Under the pieces are notes generated by a model, which saw nothing but the letters and a program-made list of their open reading frames with translations, ran no database searches and was not told the DNA's origin. This document shows positions 36,140 to 45,483 of a stretch of 64,000 nucleotides of DNA, one piece after another. Position 1 is the first letter of the stretch, and each line of letters starts with the position of its first letter. A program made the translations under genes and the position numbers. This DNA is from SHVO01 sp050250575 (GTDB taxonomy: Bacteria > Pseudomonadota > Alphaproteobacteria > Rhodospirillales > Rhodospirillaceae). The DNA lies in NCBI GenBank assembly GCA_050250575.1, contig JBFWOJ010000013.1, forward strand, positions 48,802 to 112,801. Reading direction: 5' to 3'.

Positions 36140-37840
36140 CTACGGCATATTCGGCGGCGGTTGCCGCCGCTTCGTCGCCTGCTCGAAGGCGTAGGCGAGC
36201 TCGATCAGCCGCGGCTCCGTGCAGGCTGTGCCGACAAAAGTGATGCCCTGGGGCATCGGCCTGGCCTCAAACCCCTCCGGCAGCGGCGGACCGGCGGCAT
36301 TGGCCACCATCGCGAACGGCACCGTCACCGCCGGGTAACCAACCCGGTTGGTGATGCCCGTGCCGCGTCCGGCGAAGAACAGGATCGCATCGAGCTTGTG
36401 CTCCTTCAGCACGGCGTCGATGCCGTTGGAGCCCCCCATGTCGAGCGCGCGCCGCTGGTCTTCTTCGTACTTCGCCTTGTCCTTCTCGAGATCGGTGTTC
36501 ACGGCGTCGATCAGCGCGTCCTGGCCGTAGCGTAGCGTGCCGAGGTTCTTGTTCGCCTCGTTCCAGGCCACGAACTCACCGATGTTCTTCCATGGCGCGG
36601 TGCCGTTCTGCGCCGCCAGCCAGATATCGAAGTCCCGATGCATGCCGTAGTTCATCACCGACATGCACGTCGGTGTGACCTCGCGGTCGCATTCGCCCGC
36701 GATCAGCACGTTGCGCATCGGCTCGTTGGTCGTCGCGCTCGGGATATCTGCGGGATCGACGATCTCCGCACCCGCCTGCTTCAGCGCGGCGATCGCTTCG
36801 TCATAGGCTTTGCGCTGGTCCTCGGGCATGCCGCCGCGGGGGTTCTTCTCGCCCGGCGGCGTCGTTTCGACGCCGTAGCCGATGCGCGGTATGCCGATGC
36901 GCGCGCCTTTGAGCCCGTCGGCCTTCAGGTGCGGCGTATAATCGTTGTTGGCGGGCGGTGTGCACTTGGATGTGGCCGCATCGTTCGGGTCGGGTTGCTT
37001 GCCTTCCGACGCTCCCAACAGGATCGCGGCGTCGGCGACGGTCTTGGCCATGGGACCGGCGGAATCCTGATCCATGGTGATCGGGATGATGCCCCAGCGG
37101 CTGATACGCCCGATGGTCGGCTTTATCGCCGCCAGCATGTTGAGGTTCGACGGCCCGATGATCGAACCGCCGGTTTCCGTTCCGAAGTTTCCGGCCCAGA
37201 AATTGGCGGTCGTTCCGGTACCCGAGCTCGAGCCGCCGGTATTGAGCACGCCGCGGCCGTCGTTCTGGCCCGGACGCGGGTCGCGCCGCGGATCGTAAGG
37301 ATTGAACGAGAAGCCGGAGATCGAACTGTACGTCCCCGGCGCGCCCTGACCGAAGTAGCCAGCGAACTCGCTCAAGGTCGTCTTGGCGATGATGATGGCG
37401 CCCGCATCCTTGAGGTTCTTGGTCATCGGCGCGTCCCACCGCGCGTACCAGCCTGCAAGGCCGATGGTGCCGCCGGTGGTGGGCATATCGACGTCCTGGA
37501 TATTATCCTTCAGCGCAATGGGGATTCCGTGCAGCGGGCCCCGGATCTTGCCCGCCTTGCGCTCTTCGTCCAGCGCGCGCGCCTGTTCCAGGGCCTTGGG
37601 ATTCACCGCGATCGCCGCATTGATCACATTCTCATAGGTCGCGATGCGGATCAGGTATTGCCTGACGATCTCTTCGCTCGTCACGCGTCCCTCCGCCATG
37701 GCTTTCTGCATATCCTGGATCGAGGCTTCGACGACGCTGAACGGCGCCTTGGTCTCCGCCGGCGGCGCCGCGCGCTCGCATGAGCTGAGCACCAGCGCGG
37801 CGGCGGCGAGCGCCGCCGTCGTGAGTGGTCCGACGTTCAT
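36140..37840 (-). CDS. Amidase-signature lipoprotein (copy 1)
   Basis: A 566-residue lipoprotein: signal peptide with LSSC (Cys21), then the amidase signature fold. The catalytic Lys111 is in PIALKDNI, cis-Ser in GGSSSG (202-207), and nucleophile Ser226 in TETGGSI. The family hydrolyses amides through a Ser-cisSer-Lys triad; substrates range from peptide amides to nitrogenous small molecules. A second, closely similar copy lies directly upstream. AAGGGAGG before the ATG supports this start. A surface or periplasmic position on a lipid anchor is unusual for amidases. Confidence 0.88.
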   Translation of the reverse strand: MNVGPLTTAALAAAALVLSSCERAAPPAETKAPFSVVEASIQDMQKAMAEGRVTSEEIVRQYLIRIATYENVINAAIAVNPKALEQARALDEERKAGKIRGPLHGIPIALKDNIQDVDMPTTGGTIGLAGWYARWDAPMTKNLKDAGAIIIAKTTLSEFAGYFGQGAPGTYSSISGFSFNPYDPRRDPRPGQNDGRGVLNTGGSSSGTGTTANFWAGNFGTETGGSIIGPSNLNMLAAIKPTIGRISRWGIIPITMDQDSAGPMAKTVADAAILLGASEGKQPDPNDAATSKCTPPANNDYTPHLKADGLKGARIGIPRIGYGVETTPPGEKNPRGGMPEDQRKAYDEAIAALKQAGAEIVDPADIPSATTNEPMRNVLIAGECDREVTPTCMSVMNYGMHRDFDIWLAAQNGTAPWKNIGEFVAWNEANKNLGTLRYGQDALIDAVNTDLEKDKAKYEEDQRRALDMGGSNGIDAVLKEHKLDAILFFAGRGTGITNRVGYPAVTVPFAMVANAAGPPLPEGFEARPMPQGITFVGTACTEPRLIELAYAFEQATKRRQPPPNMP

Positions 37841-37944
37841 AAGTCCTCCCTTAAACCCGTTTGTCATTCCCCGCGCGCCCCTGGGCTCCGGGGACCCCAA
37901 TTGTCATCCGCACGAACGGCGCTGGTCCCCGCGCATGTAGCCGC

Positions 37945-39657
37945 TTACGGCATATTCGGCGGCGGCTGCCGGCGCTTGGTGAGCTGCTCGAAGGCATAGG
38001 CGAGTTCGATCAGCCGCGGCTCGCTGCAGGCCATGCCGGTGAAGGAAATCCCCATCGGCATCGGCTTGGGATCGAAGCCTTCCGCAAACGGCGGCGTCGG
38101 CGGGTTCGCCACCATCGCGAACGGCACGGTCACCGTGGGATAGCCCGGTTTGGCCGCGACGCCCGCGCCGCGGCTGCCCGAGAACAGCAAGGCATCGAGC
38201 TTATGCTCGGTCATCACCGCGTCGATGCCCTGCGCGCCATTGAGCTCAATGTCACGCTTGCGGTCCGCTTCGTATTTCGCCTTGTTCTTCTCGAGATCGT
38301 TGCCGACGGCGCCGAGCAGCGAATTCTGCGTGTACTTCAATGTGCCCATGTTCTTGTTGGCTTCGTTCCAGTCAACCAGTTCCTTCAGGGTCTTGAACGG
38401 CGCCTTGCCGTTCTGCGCGGCAAGCCAGGCGTTGAAGTCCCGGTGCATGCCGTAGCTCAGCACCGACGAGCAGGCCGTGCTCACCTCACTGCCCGGCCGG
38501 TCGCAGCCGCCGATGGAAAGCGGATTCTTCTCCGGGTCTTTGGCCAGGTAGCTTGGGAAGTCGGCGGGATCGACGATCTCCGCGCCGGCCTGCTTCAGGA
38601 TGCCGATGGCTTCTTCGAACGCTTTCATCTGGTCTTCCGGGATCGCGCCGCGCGGGTCTTTCGCGCCCGGCGGCGTCACCTCGACGCCGTAGCTGATGCG
38701 CGGCACCCCGATGCGCGCGCCCTTCAGCGCGTCGGCCTTCAGATGGGGCGTGTAGTCGTTGTTGGCCGGCGGGGTGCAGCGCGTGGTCGCCGCGTCGTTC
38801 GGGTCCGGTTGCCGGCCTTCGAGCACGCCCATCATGATCGCGACGTCGGTCACCGTCTTGCCCATGGGGCCGGCGGTGTCCTGGTCGGCCGTAATCGGGA
38901 TCACGCCGTGGCGGCTGATGCGCCCGACCGTCGGCTTGATGCCCGCCAGCATGTTCTGATTTGACGGAGAGAGAATCGAGCCGGACGTTTCCGTGCCCAC
39001 ATTCACCGCCCAAAAGTTCGCCGCGGTGCCGGCGCCTGACGACGAGCCGCCGGTGCCCATCACCGGCCGGCCGTCGTTCTGGCCCGCGCGCATGTCGCGG
39101 CGCGGATCGTAAGGATTGAACGAATACCCCGAAAGCGAGCTGTAGTTCCCCGGCATGCCCTGACCGAAATAATTCGCGAGCTCGGTCAGAGTCGTCTTGG
39201 CAAGGATGATCGCCCCGCCCGCTTTCAGGTTCGCCGCCAGGGTCGCATCCCACGGCGCCATGTAACCGGAAAGGCCCAACGTCCCGCCCGTCGTCGGCAT
39301 GCTGGTCTCTTGGATATTGTCTTTCAGGGCCACGGGAATGCCGTGCAGCGGCCCGCGGATCTTGCCCGCCTTGCGCTCTTCATCGAGGGCACGCGCTTCC
39401 GCCAGGGCGTTCGGATTCACGGCGATGGTCGCGTTGATCACATTCTCATAGGTCGCGATGCGCACCAGATACTGCTTCACCAGGTCCTCGGCCGTGACCC
39501 GTCCCTCGGCCATCGCCTTCTGCATATCGGGGATGGAGGCTTCCACCACGCTGAACGGCGGCTGCGCGGGCGCTTGCGGCGGCGCCGCCCGTTCGCACGA
39601 AGCCAACACCAAGGTCGCCGCGCTGAGCAGCGTCGTCGCAAGAAGTCTCTGTTTCAT
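37945..39657 (-). CDS. Amidase-signature lipoprotein (copy 2)
   Basis: A 570-residue tandem paralogue of the preceding protein: lipobox LASC (Cys21), Lys112 (PVALKDNI), GGSSSG, and TETSGSI with nucleophile Ser227. Long segments are shared with copy 1, and both end in RRQPPPNMP. The catalytic set is complete in each, so both could be active with different specificities. They are separated by 104 bp on the same strand. The duplication is recent enough to keep obvious sequence identity but old enough for many substitutions. Confidence 0.88.
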   Translation of the reverse strand: MKQRLLATTLLSAATLVLASCERAAPPQAPAQPPFSVVEASIPDMQKAMAEGRVTAEDLVKQYLVRIATYENVINATIAVNPNALAEARALDEERKAGKIRGPLHGIPVALKDNIQETSMPTTGGTLGLSGYMAPWDATLAANLKAGGAIILAKTTLTELANYFGQGMPGNYSSLSGYSFNPYDPRRDMRAGQNDGRPVMGTGGSSSGAGTAANFWAVNVGTETSGSILSPSNQNMLAGIKPTVGRISRHGVIPITADQDTAGPMGKTVTDVAIMMGVLEGRQPDPNDAATTRCTPPANNDYTPHLKADALKGARIGVPRISYGVEVTPPGAKDPRGAIPEDQMKAFEEAIGILKQAGAEIVDPADFPSYLAKDPEKNPLSIGGCDRPGSEVSTACSSVLSYGMHRDFNAWLAAQNGKAPFKTLKELVDWNEANKNMGTLKYTQNSLLGAVGNDLEKNKAKYEADRKRDIELNGAQGIDAVMTEHKLDALLFSGSRGAGVAAKPGYPTVTVPFAMVANPPTPPFAEGFDPKPMPMGISFTGMACSEPRLIELAYAFEQLTKRRQPPPNMP

Positions 39658-39779
39658 GATCCCCTCTTATCTGCCTCGGCAAGTCCACCTCTGGCGCCAA
39701 TAGTATGGGCTCCCTTGTGCGGGCCGCCATGGTAATTTTGATCCGTCATTCTTGAGGATAACTATATCGAGAGGCCGTG

Positions 39780-40244
39780 ATGGACGCTGTTCTGCTCGAT
39801 GCGATCCTTGCCTATCTGCATCACCTCGGCATCGGGATCCTGATCGTTTGTCTCGCCATGGAAACCGTGCTCGTGCGCGGCCCGCTCGACGCGGCGCTGT
39901 TTTACCGGCTCGCCCGCATCGACGCCGGCGCGGGCTTTGCCGCCGCGCTGATCCTGTTCGCCGGCATCGGCCGCGTCATGTACGGGCTGAAGGGTGTGGA
40001 GTTCTACACCTCGAACCATGTCTTCTGGACCAAGATGGCCTTGTTCGCGCTGGCCGCCGGCGCCTCGATGCCCGTGTCGATCAATATCATCAAGTGGCGC
40101 AAAGCCGCCGTCGCCGACGCCAACTTTCAGCCGCCGTCCGGGAAGCTCCGCACCGTGCGCCGCCACATCAAGATCGAATGGGCGCTGATCCTGCTCATCC
40201 CGCTGGCGGCCGTCCTCATGGCGCGCGGCTTCGGCCTGCGGTGA
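39780..40244 (+). CDS. DUF2214 family membrane protein
   Basis: A 154-residue, four-span protein with the DUF2214 signature (LHHLGIGILIVCLAMETVLVRGPL, YGLKGVEFYTSNHVFWTKM, KIEWALILLIPLAAVLMARG). The function is unknown. The start codon is the ATG at 39780. The next gene begins 10 bp downstream on the same strand, suggesting co-transcription. It is divergent from the amidase pair. Confidence 0.85.
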   Translation: MDAVLLDAILAYLHHLGIGILIVCLAMETVLVRGPLDAALFYRLARIDAGAGFAAALILFAGIGRVMYGLKGVEFYTSNHVFWTKMALFALAAGASMPVSINIIKWRKAAVADANFQPPSGKLRTVRRHIKIEWALILLIPLAAVLMARGFGLR

Positions 40245-40254
40245 GGGCGCGGCG

Positions 40255-40680
40255 ATGCGTCCGCTCGCGCTCTTTCCGTTCCTGTTTTGGACCGTGCCCG
40301 CCCTCGCCGCCGAGCCCCCGGCCGATCTGCGCCGCGCCGCCGCTCAGCTTTTGACCGCTCTTCAGAAACAGGACGAGAAGGCGATCGTTGCCCTGCTGGA
40401 GGCGCCTGAGGTCTTCAGCAAGGGTGGTGTGCTGACGGCCGAGGCGCGCGCGCATCTCTTCGATCGCCCCCAGCCCTATGCCCGCTCCATCGGCGAGCTC
40501 GCCAAGGACTGGGGCATCCAGTTCCAGGTCCGCATGCTGGGCAGCGGCGGCGCCGTTGCGGTTTTCCATACCTGGGGCACGAAGGTGGAACAGCTGCGCG
40601 ACGAGGATTACCGCGTGTCGTACTTTATATGCCGGTTTCGGCCGACCGGGGCCGGCTGGAAACTCCAGCGCCTCTGTTGA
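40255..40680 (+). CDS. Small secreted protein of unknown function
   Basis: A 141-residue protein with a signal peptide (LFPFLFWTVPALA) and one helical plus beta region that might be SnoaL/NTF2-like (VEQLRDEDYRVSYFICRFRPTGAGWKLQRL, ALQKQDEKAIVALLEAPEVF). The fold suggestion is by pattern only. It follows the DUF2214 gene by 10 bp. Function not recognised. Confidence 0.7.
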   Translation: MRPLALFPFLFWTVPALAAEPPADLRRAAAQLLTALQKQDEKAIVALLEAPEVFSKGGVLTAEARAHLFDRPQPYARSIGELAKDWGIQFQVRMLGSGGAVAVFHTWGTKVEQLRDEDYRVSYFICRFRPTGAGWKLQRLC

Positions 40681-40723
40681 CAGGTCGTACCCTTATTCGC
40701 GGTCGTCGCGGCCCGGGACGCGG

Positions 40724-41992
40724 CTACAATTGCGTGCGGAACAGGATCGCGATCTGCTCGAGGACGCGCTTGATCAACGACCGCTGGGCCCATCGGCCGC
40801 GGACGATCCGGCGCGACAGCGCGAAGTCTTGTTCGACGAACTCCAGCTGCCGGCGCGCGAAGCCGTCGTCGAACACATTGAGGTTCGCCTCATCATTGAG
40901 CCGGAAGGAGCGGTCGTCGAAGTTGCAGCTGCCCACAGACGTCCACCGCCCATCCACCACGATGATCTTGCAGTGGATCATGGTCGGTTGGTATTCGAAG
41001 ATCTCGATCCCGGCCTGCAATAGCTCTTCGTACAGCGCCTGCGAGGCCCAGCGGCCGAACTTGGCGTCCGTATGCCTGTTCGGCACCAGCACGCGCACCC
41101 GCACGCCGCGCTTGCGGGCCGCTATCAGCGCCTGGATCGTCAGCGCGTCCGGAACGAAATACGAATTCTCGATGTCGATTGTTTTCGTTGCCGCCGCAAA
41201 TGCCAGCAGCACCATGAGATGCATGCTCGAGCTTCCGCCCTCGGGAGAGCTCGAAAACATCTGGGCGTCCATCGTGCCGGTCGCCTTCAAGGTCGGGAAA
41301 TAAGTATCGCCGTGCAGCACCTCGCCTGTGGCCTTGATCCAGTTGTCGATAAAGACCGACTGCATTTGTGCCACGACCGGCCCGGTGACTTCGTAATGCG
41401 TGTCCCGCCAATGCTTCGGATCTTGGGCGTGGCCTGTCCACTCTTGGCCGATCCCTAGGCCGCCGGTGAAACCGATCACACCGTCCACGATCAGGAGCTT
41501 GCGGTGGGTGCGGTTGTTCAAGCGGCGCCAGTTGTACCAGTTCAGTTCGTGGTAAATCCGCACCTGCGCGCCGGCCTTTTTCGTGGTTTCCAGCAAGCCC
41601 TGGTCCATGGTTCGCGAACCGATCCAGTCCAACAGGATGTGCACCTTGACCCCGCGCTTGGCGGCCTGCGTCAGGGCGGCACAGAAGTCGGCGCCGATCT
41701 GATCGCGGAAAATGAAGGACTCGAACGTGATGCTGATTTGCGCACGTTTGATCGCCTCCAGCATGGCGGGAAAGGTTTCGTCGCCGTTGTTCAGGATGCG
41801 GACGCTGTTGCCAGGCAGGATCGAGGGTCCCAGCAGCACCCCTAGCGCGCGCCGGAAGTCGATGTCTGCGCTGCTGTAAAGCGTCTTGGGGCGCCGCCGT
41901 AGCCGTTTCTCGGCGGTCACGATATTGGCGCCGACGAAGATCGCCAGCGCGATCAGCGGCAGGAACGCAATGAGCCAGCCTATGGAAATCAT
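40724..41992 (-). CDS. cls: Cardiolipin synthase (phospholipase D superfamily)
   Basis: A 422-residue membrane protein with an N-terminal anchor and two HKD motifs: His163/Lys165/Asp170 (HRKLLIVDG) and His340/Lys342/Asp347 (HCKIIVVDG). The two together make the active site that condenses phosphatidylglycerol (or PG with another phospholipid) to cardiolipin. The length is slightly short of ClsA but normal for bacterial Cls types B/C. It is divergent from an LPG-synthase-TM-like gene, so phospholipid remodelling may be linked. Confidence 0.9.
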   Translation of the reverse strand: MISIGWLIAFLPLIALAIFVGANIVTAEKRLRRRPKTLYSSADIDFRRALGVLLGPSILPGNSVRILNNGDETFPAMLEAIKRAQISITFESFIFRDQIGADFCAALTQAAKRGVKVHILLDWIGSRTMDQGLLETTKKAGAQVRIYHELNWYNWRRLNNRTHRKLLIVDGVIGFTGGLGIGQEWTGHAQDPKHWRDTHYEVTGPVVAQMQSVFIDNWIKATGEVLHGDTYFPTLKATGTMDAQMFSSSPEGGSSSMHLMVLLAFAAATKTIDIENSYFVPDALTIQALIAARKRGVRVRVLVPNRHTDAKFGRWASQALYEELLQAGIEIFEYQPTMIHCKIIVVDGRWTSVGSCNFDDRSFRLNDEANLNVFDDGFARRQLEFVEQDFALSRRIVRGRWAQRSLIKRVLEQIAILFRTQL

Positions 41993-42127
41993 GTGGGCAG
42001 GTTACTCACATTGCGTGCAGTGGCGAGCAGAACATGCGGTTAAAACAACCATCTCGGGAAAGATGTTCCAACGGACGCACCGCCGGCGGCGCAGGCACTT
42101 AAAGCGACGTGAAGCGTTAGTGCGGGA

Positions 42128-43042
42128 ATGCGAAATTTCCTCAAGCGTTTCTCCATTCTTATTCCCATCGTGATGCTGCCCCTCGGCGGGTGGCTGGGCT
42201 ACCGCACATTCGAAGGCCGCTCGCCCGCGCAGCTCCTCGAGGCCATCGGCGCGATCCCGTCCCTCAATCTCGCCCTGGCGCTCGCTTGCACGGCCGCGAG
42301 CTACGCTTGCCTGTCCGGCTTCGATACCTTGGCAATGCGATACCTGGGCCGCGATCTCGCCTACCGGAAGATCGCACTCACCTCGTTTGTGGCGCTCGGC
42401 ATCGGCCATACCGTGGGGGTTGCGGTGCTCTCCAGCGGCGCGCTGCGCTATCGTTTCTATTCCCATTTTGGCCTGAAGGCGGGCGAAGTGGCGAAACTCA
42501 TCGTCTTCTGCGCAATCACCGTCGGCCTGGGGCTCATGACTCTGGCCGGCTTGATCTTGACCGTGCGCCCTGGCTTCGGCATTGGCACGATGGAGCTGCC
42601 GCCGGCGGGCGTGCGCGCCATCGGCTTGCTTCTTCTCGGTCTCTCGGCTCTGTACTGGACGCTGGCCTGGCGCCGGAAGCGGCCGCTTCGCTTTCGCGAA
42701 CACGAATTCAAACTGCCGTCCCCCGGCATTGCCGCCGCGCAAATCGGACTCGGGACCCTCAACTTTGCCTTCGTCGCGGCGACCCTCCACCAGCTTCTCG
42801 CCGGCGCCGCCTCGTATTCACAGACTGTGGCGGTCTACGTCACGGCCAATGTGTCCGGTCTCATCAGCCACGTGCCCGGCGGGATCGGCGTCCTTGAGTT
42901 TGTGATTTCCTCGCTGGTCCCCGGCGGTAACGTCGTGGGCGCACTCATTGCCTTCCGCATTATCTATTTCATCATCCCGCTCGCGATCGCTGCGTGCCTG
43001 CTTGTGATCAGCGAGCTGGCGCGGTTGCGACGGCGGCGATAG
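42128..43042 (+). CDS. LPG-synthase transmembrane-domain (UPF0104-like) protein
   Basis: A 304-residue protein with seven or eight spans. It resembles the membrane flippase half of MprF-type lysylphosphatidylglycerol synthases (SSGALRYRFYSHFGL, VSGLISHVPGGIGVLEFVI). The C-terminal aminoacyl transferase domain of MprF is absent. The likely role is lipid handling or flipping. It stands opposite the cardiolipin synthase gene across a 135-bp region, supporting a phospholipid theme. The substrate is unknown. Confidence 0.85.
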   Translation: MRNFLKRFSILIPIVMLPLGGWLGYRTFEGRSPAQLLEAIGAIPSLNLALALACTAASYACLSGFDTLAMRYLGRDLAYRKIALTSFVALGIGHTVGVAVLSSGALRYRFYSHFGLKAGEVAKLIVFCAITVGLGLMTLAGLILTVRPGFGIGTMELPPAGVRAIGLLLLGLSALYWTLAWRRKRPLRFREHEFKLPSPGIAAAQIGLGTLNFAFVAATLHQLLAGAASYSQTVAVYVTANVSGLISHVPGGIGVLEFVISSLVPGGNVVGALIAFRIIYFIIPLAIAACLLVISELARLRRRR

Positions 43043-43083
43043 GGTACTTTTGCCCGCCGCTTCTTTCTTCCCACGGTTATTCA

Positions 43084-44076
43084 ATGTCACTCGAAGTCGT
43101 GCTCGCCGGTCCGACGGACTATTTCTTCGACCCTGCCGCCGCGGCGATAAAAGCCGGCGGTCACAGCGTTGTGCGTTACCGCAGCGTCGCGGACTTCGCC
43201 GCCACGCCCGACGCGCTCGCCTCCGCCAGCGTTCTTTATGCCGTCGGCTTCTGCCCCGTCACGCGGGCGCAAATGGAACGGGCACCGCACTTGCGCGCCG
43301 TGATCTCGACGTGGACCGGCACCGAAGGCTTCGACGAACGCGCCGCGACCGGGCTGGGTATCGTCGTCGGCAACGGCCAGATCCCCGAGAATACCGAGAG
43401 CATGGCTGAAGCGACCATACTGATGATTCTCGCGTGCATCTACGATCTCAACGGCGCGCAGCAGCGATTCAGGGACAAGAACTGGAACCAGGCGGACCTC
43501 ACCGGCCGCATGCTGAAAGGCAAGACCATCGGCATCCTCGGCTATGGCGGTATCGCCCGCGCCATTACCCACCGACTCGCGCCGTGGGGTGTGAACTTCT
43601 GTGCCACGACGCGCCATCCGCCGGCTGATCCATCTGTCGTGAGATTTCTGCCCCTGGAAGAGATGCTGGCCGCGAGCGACGTCGTCTGCGTCCTCGCGCC
43701 GCGCACCGAGGAGACCCTCGGTCTGTTGAGCGCGCAGCGTCTCGCGCTCATGAAACCGGGCGCGATCCTGATTTGTACGTCGCGCGGCGGCATCATCGAC
43801 GAGGACGCGCTGCTTTCCCTTGCGGCCAAGGGCCATTTCGGTGCCGTCGGGCTCGACGTTTTCGCGCAGGAGCCGCTTCCTTCGGAGAGTCCGCTCTATG
43901 GCCTGAAGAACGCGGTCATGACACCGCACCGCGTCGGCCTTACCCAGGAAGCACGGGCGAAGTTGATCGAAACCGGCATCGCAAATGTCTTGCGCGTGCT
44001 CGACGGCCGACCGCCGCTTTATGTCCGAAACCCTGAGATCCTCGATCGCTGGCGCGCGAAGTGGGGAGGTGCCTGA
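43084..44076 (+). CDS. D-isomer-specific 2-hydroxyacid dehydrogenase
   Basis: A 330-residue NAD(P)-dependent dehydrogenase. The nucleotide motif is GILGYGGIAR (150-159), and the catalytic residues are Arg234 (CTSRGGIIDE), Glu263 (AQEPLP) and His282 (TPHRVGL). The class covers hydroxypyruvate, phosphoglycerate and formate dehydrogenases; this sequence is not specific enough to name one. It starts 41 bp after the LPG-TM-like gene on the same strand. The convergent FkbM gene lies downstream. Confidence 0.88.
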   Translation: MSLEVVLAGPTDYFFDPAAAAIKAGGHSVVRYRSVADFAATPDALASASVLYAVGFCPVTRAQMERAPHLRAVISTWTGTEGFDERAATGLGIVVGNGQIPENTESMAEATILMILACIYDLNGAQQRFRDKNWNQADLTGRMLKGKTIGILGYGGIARAITHRLAPWGVNFCATTRHPPADPSVVRFLPLEEMLAASDVVCVLAPRTEETLGLLSAQRLALMKPGAILICTSRGGIIDEDALLSLAAKGHFGAVGLDVFAQEPLPSESPLYGLKNAVMTPHRVGLTQEARAKLIETGIANVLRVLDGRPPLYVRNPEILDRWRAKWGGA

Positions 44077-44153
44077 CGCTGTTGGCTCTATGTCGCTACC
44101 GAAAAAGAAGCGCCGCGCATCAATGATATGGCGGCGGTGGCGACATTGCCGGA

Positions 44154-44900
44154 TTAAGGCGTTCCCCGCTCTTTCGGCCACAGCAACTGGTTCAGGTGCT
44201 CGGTCTTGTGGTTCGCTGCGTAAAGCTTATCCCGTTCGACAAGGTGGCCGGCTTCGTCGACCAAGTAGAATGCGTAGTCGTGGACCATCCTGGAAATGAT
44301 ATCGCAAGCCTCTTGGAAGAAACTCTCAAGGATGATCGCCGGGCGGGACTTTAAAAACTGCGGCATCCCGGCAAAGACGTTGTATTCCGATCCTTCCGCA
44401 TCGATTTTCATGAGCGCATGGTTTCCAGGCACAATAGCCAGCTCATCAAGTTGTTTGACCTGAACGACCGTGGTTTCGCGGCCAGCCCGCGGCGCGCCGA
44501 GTCCCGCGCCAGAGGATAGCCAGCCCTTTTCTCTGACGGGCCAGGACAGCGGGCCCAAGCCGCTTTCATTGGCCAGCGCGATCGGATGCTCGACGATGTG
44601 ATCCAAGCCGTTGAGATGCTTGTTGACGCGCAAACGCGCCGCTGTGAACGGGTTTGGCTCAAAGGCGTGGATTGGGATGTCTTTCCTCAGCGATGCTGCG
44701 GCTAGAGCATAAACGCCCGTGTGTGCGCCGATGTCGAGAATTGATGTTGCTGTTTTTGCGTAGCGGCACCAAAGGCGCATGGAGTGGGGTTCAAACCTCT
44801 TACGCTCAAGAATATCGACCGCACGCGGGTCATCTCCGTTCGTAAACATTTGGAACGGCGGGCAGTCAAACAGATCGACGGTAAAGAAACCCCGAAACAT
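44154..44900 (-). CDS. FkbM-family methyltransferase
   Basis: A 248-residue SAM methyltransferase with motif I SILDIGAHTGVYAL, a second HAFEPNPFTAARL motif and the LMKIDAEGSEYNVF sequence typical of FkbM. FkbM enzymes O-methylate sugars or polyketides and often sit in surface-polysaccharide loci. The base composition is visibly lower in GC than the neighbouring genes, with AT-rich codons in the last third, which may mark a transferred gene. It stands alone, convergent with the dehydrogenase gene. Confidence 0.82.
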   Translation of the reverse strand: MFRGFFTVDLFDCPPFQMFTNGDDPRAVDILERKRFEPHSMRLWCRYAKTATSILDIGAHTGVYALAAASLRKDIPIHAFEPNPFTAARLRVNKHLNGLDHIVEHPIALANESGLGPLSWPVREKGWLSSGAGLGAPRAGRETTVVQVKQLDELAIVPGNHALMKIDAEGSEYNVFAGMPQFLKSRPAIILESFFQEACDIISRMVHDYAFYLVDEAGHLVERDKLYAANHKTEHLNQLLWPKERGTP

Positions 44901-45126
44901 TGAATGATTTGCACCCCAGCAGCTTTACGCGCTTATGATGGTCGCTCTCACGTCGCGGGGCAATCGACTTCGGTTATACTGCGCACACACATCCGGCAGA
45001 ATTACGCCTGCATCATTGTTGATCGAACAGAGCGAAACAACATTAGCCGCCGTGGTTCTGGACTGTACGTTTGAATGTCCCTAGGGCCGTCGGCTGATCG
45101 CGAAGCGCAGACCGGCGATCCATCAC

Positions 45127-45345
45127 TCAGGCTTTCGCTTTACCGAAAGACCTCGTGCTCCGGACCCCTCCGCTGCGGTTATACAGCGTGATCGCGATCG
45201 CGAAGCCGCGTCGAACGTAGATCCGCGCCAGCTGCCGGGCTCGTGTCTCCGCTAAACTCTGCCGGCTGAAGCTGCCCACCCGGGCCGCGTCCTGCAGCAC
45301 GCGCCACTTGCCGCCTTCGAACACAACTGAGAAACGTGCGTGCAT
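45127..45345 (-). CDS. Small DUF2188-like protein
   Basis: A 72-residue protein with a short beta/alpha pattern: FSVVFEGGKWRVLQDAARVG, ETRARQLARIYVRRGFA, ITLYNRSGGVRS. This resembles DUF2188 (strand, helix with many Arg, strand, basic end), a small fold found in many bacteria. The ATG at 45345 is preferred to an upstream GTG. It may be part of the accessory stretch with the FkbM gene. Confidence 0.5.
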   Translation of the reverse strand: MHARFSVVFEGGKWRVLQDAARVGSFSRQSLAETRARQLARIYVRRGFAIAITLYNRSGGVRSTRSFGKAKA

Positions 45346-45483
45346 TTGTGTTACCGGGGTTAGGCGCGCGAACTGGCTCACCGGCGGTGCGGTAGCGGGA
45401 CGTCAGTTGGTCGCTTACGATAAACTCATATCTATGAGATGCGCGGCGGATGAGCGGCCGCGTAGCGACGGGCTGGATCCGTC

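Noticed and set aside
44901..45126. Possible tRNA or small RNA in the AT-richer gap
   Set aside because: No cloverleaf or T-loop sequence could be folded by eye.
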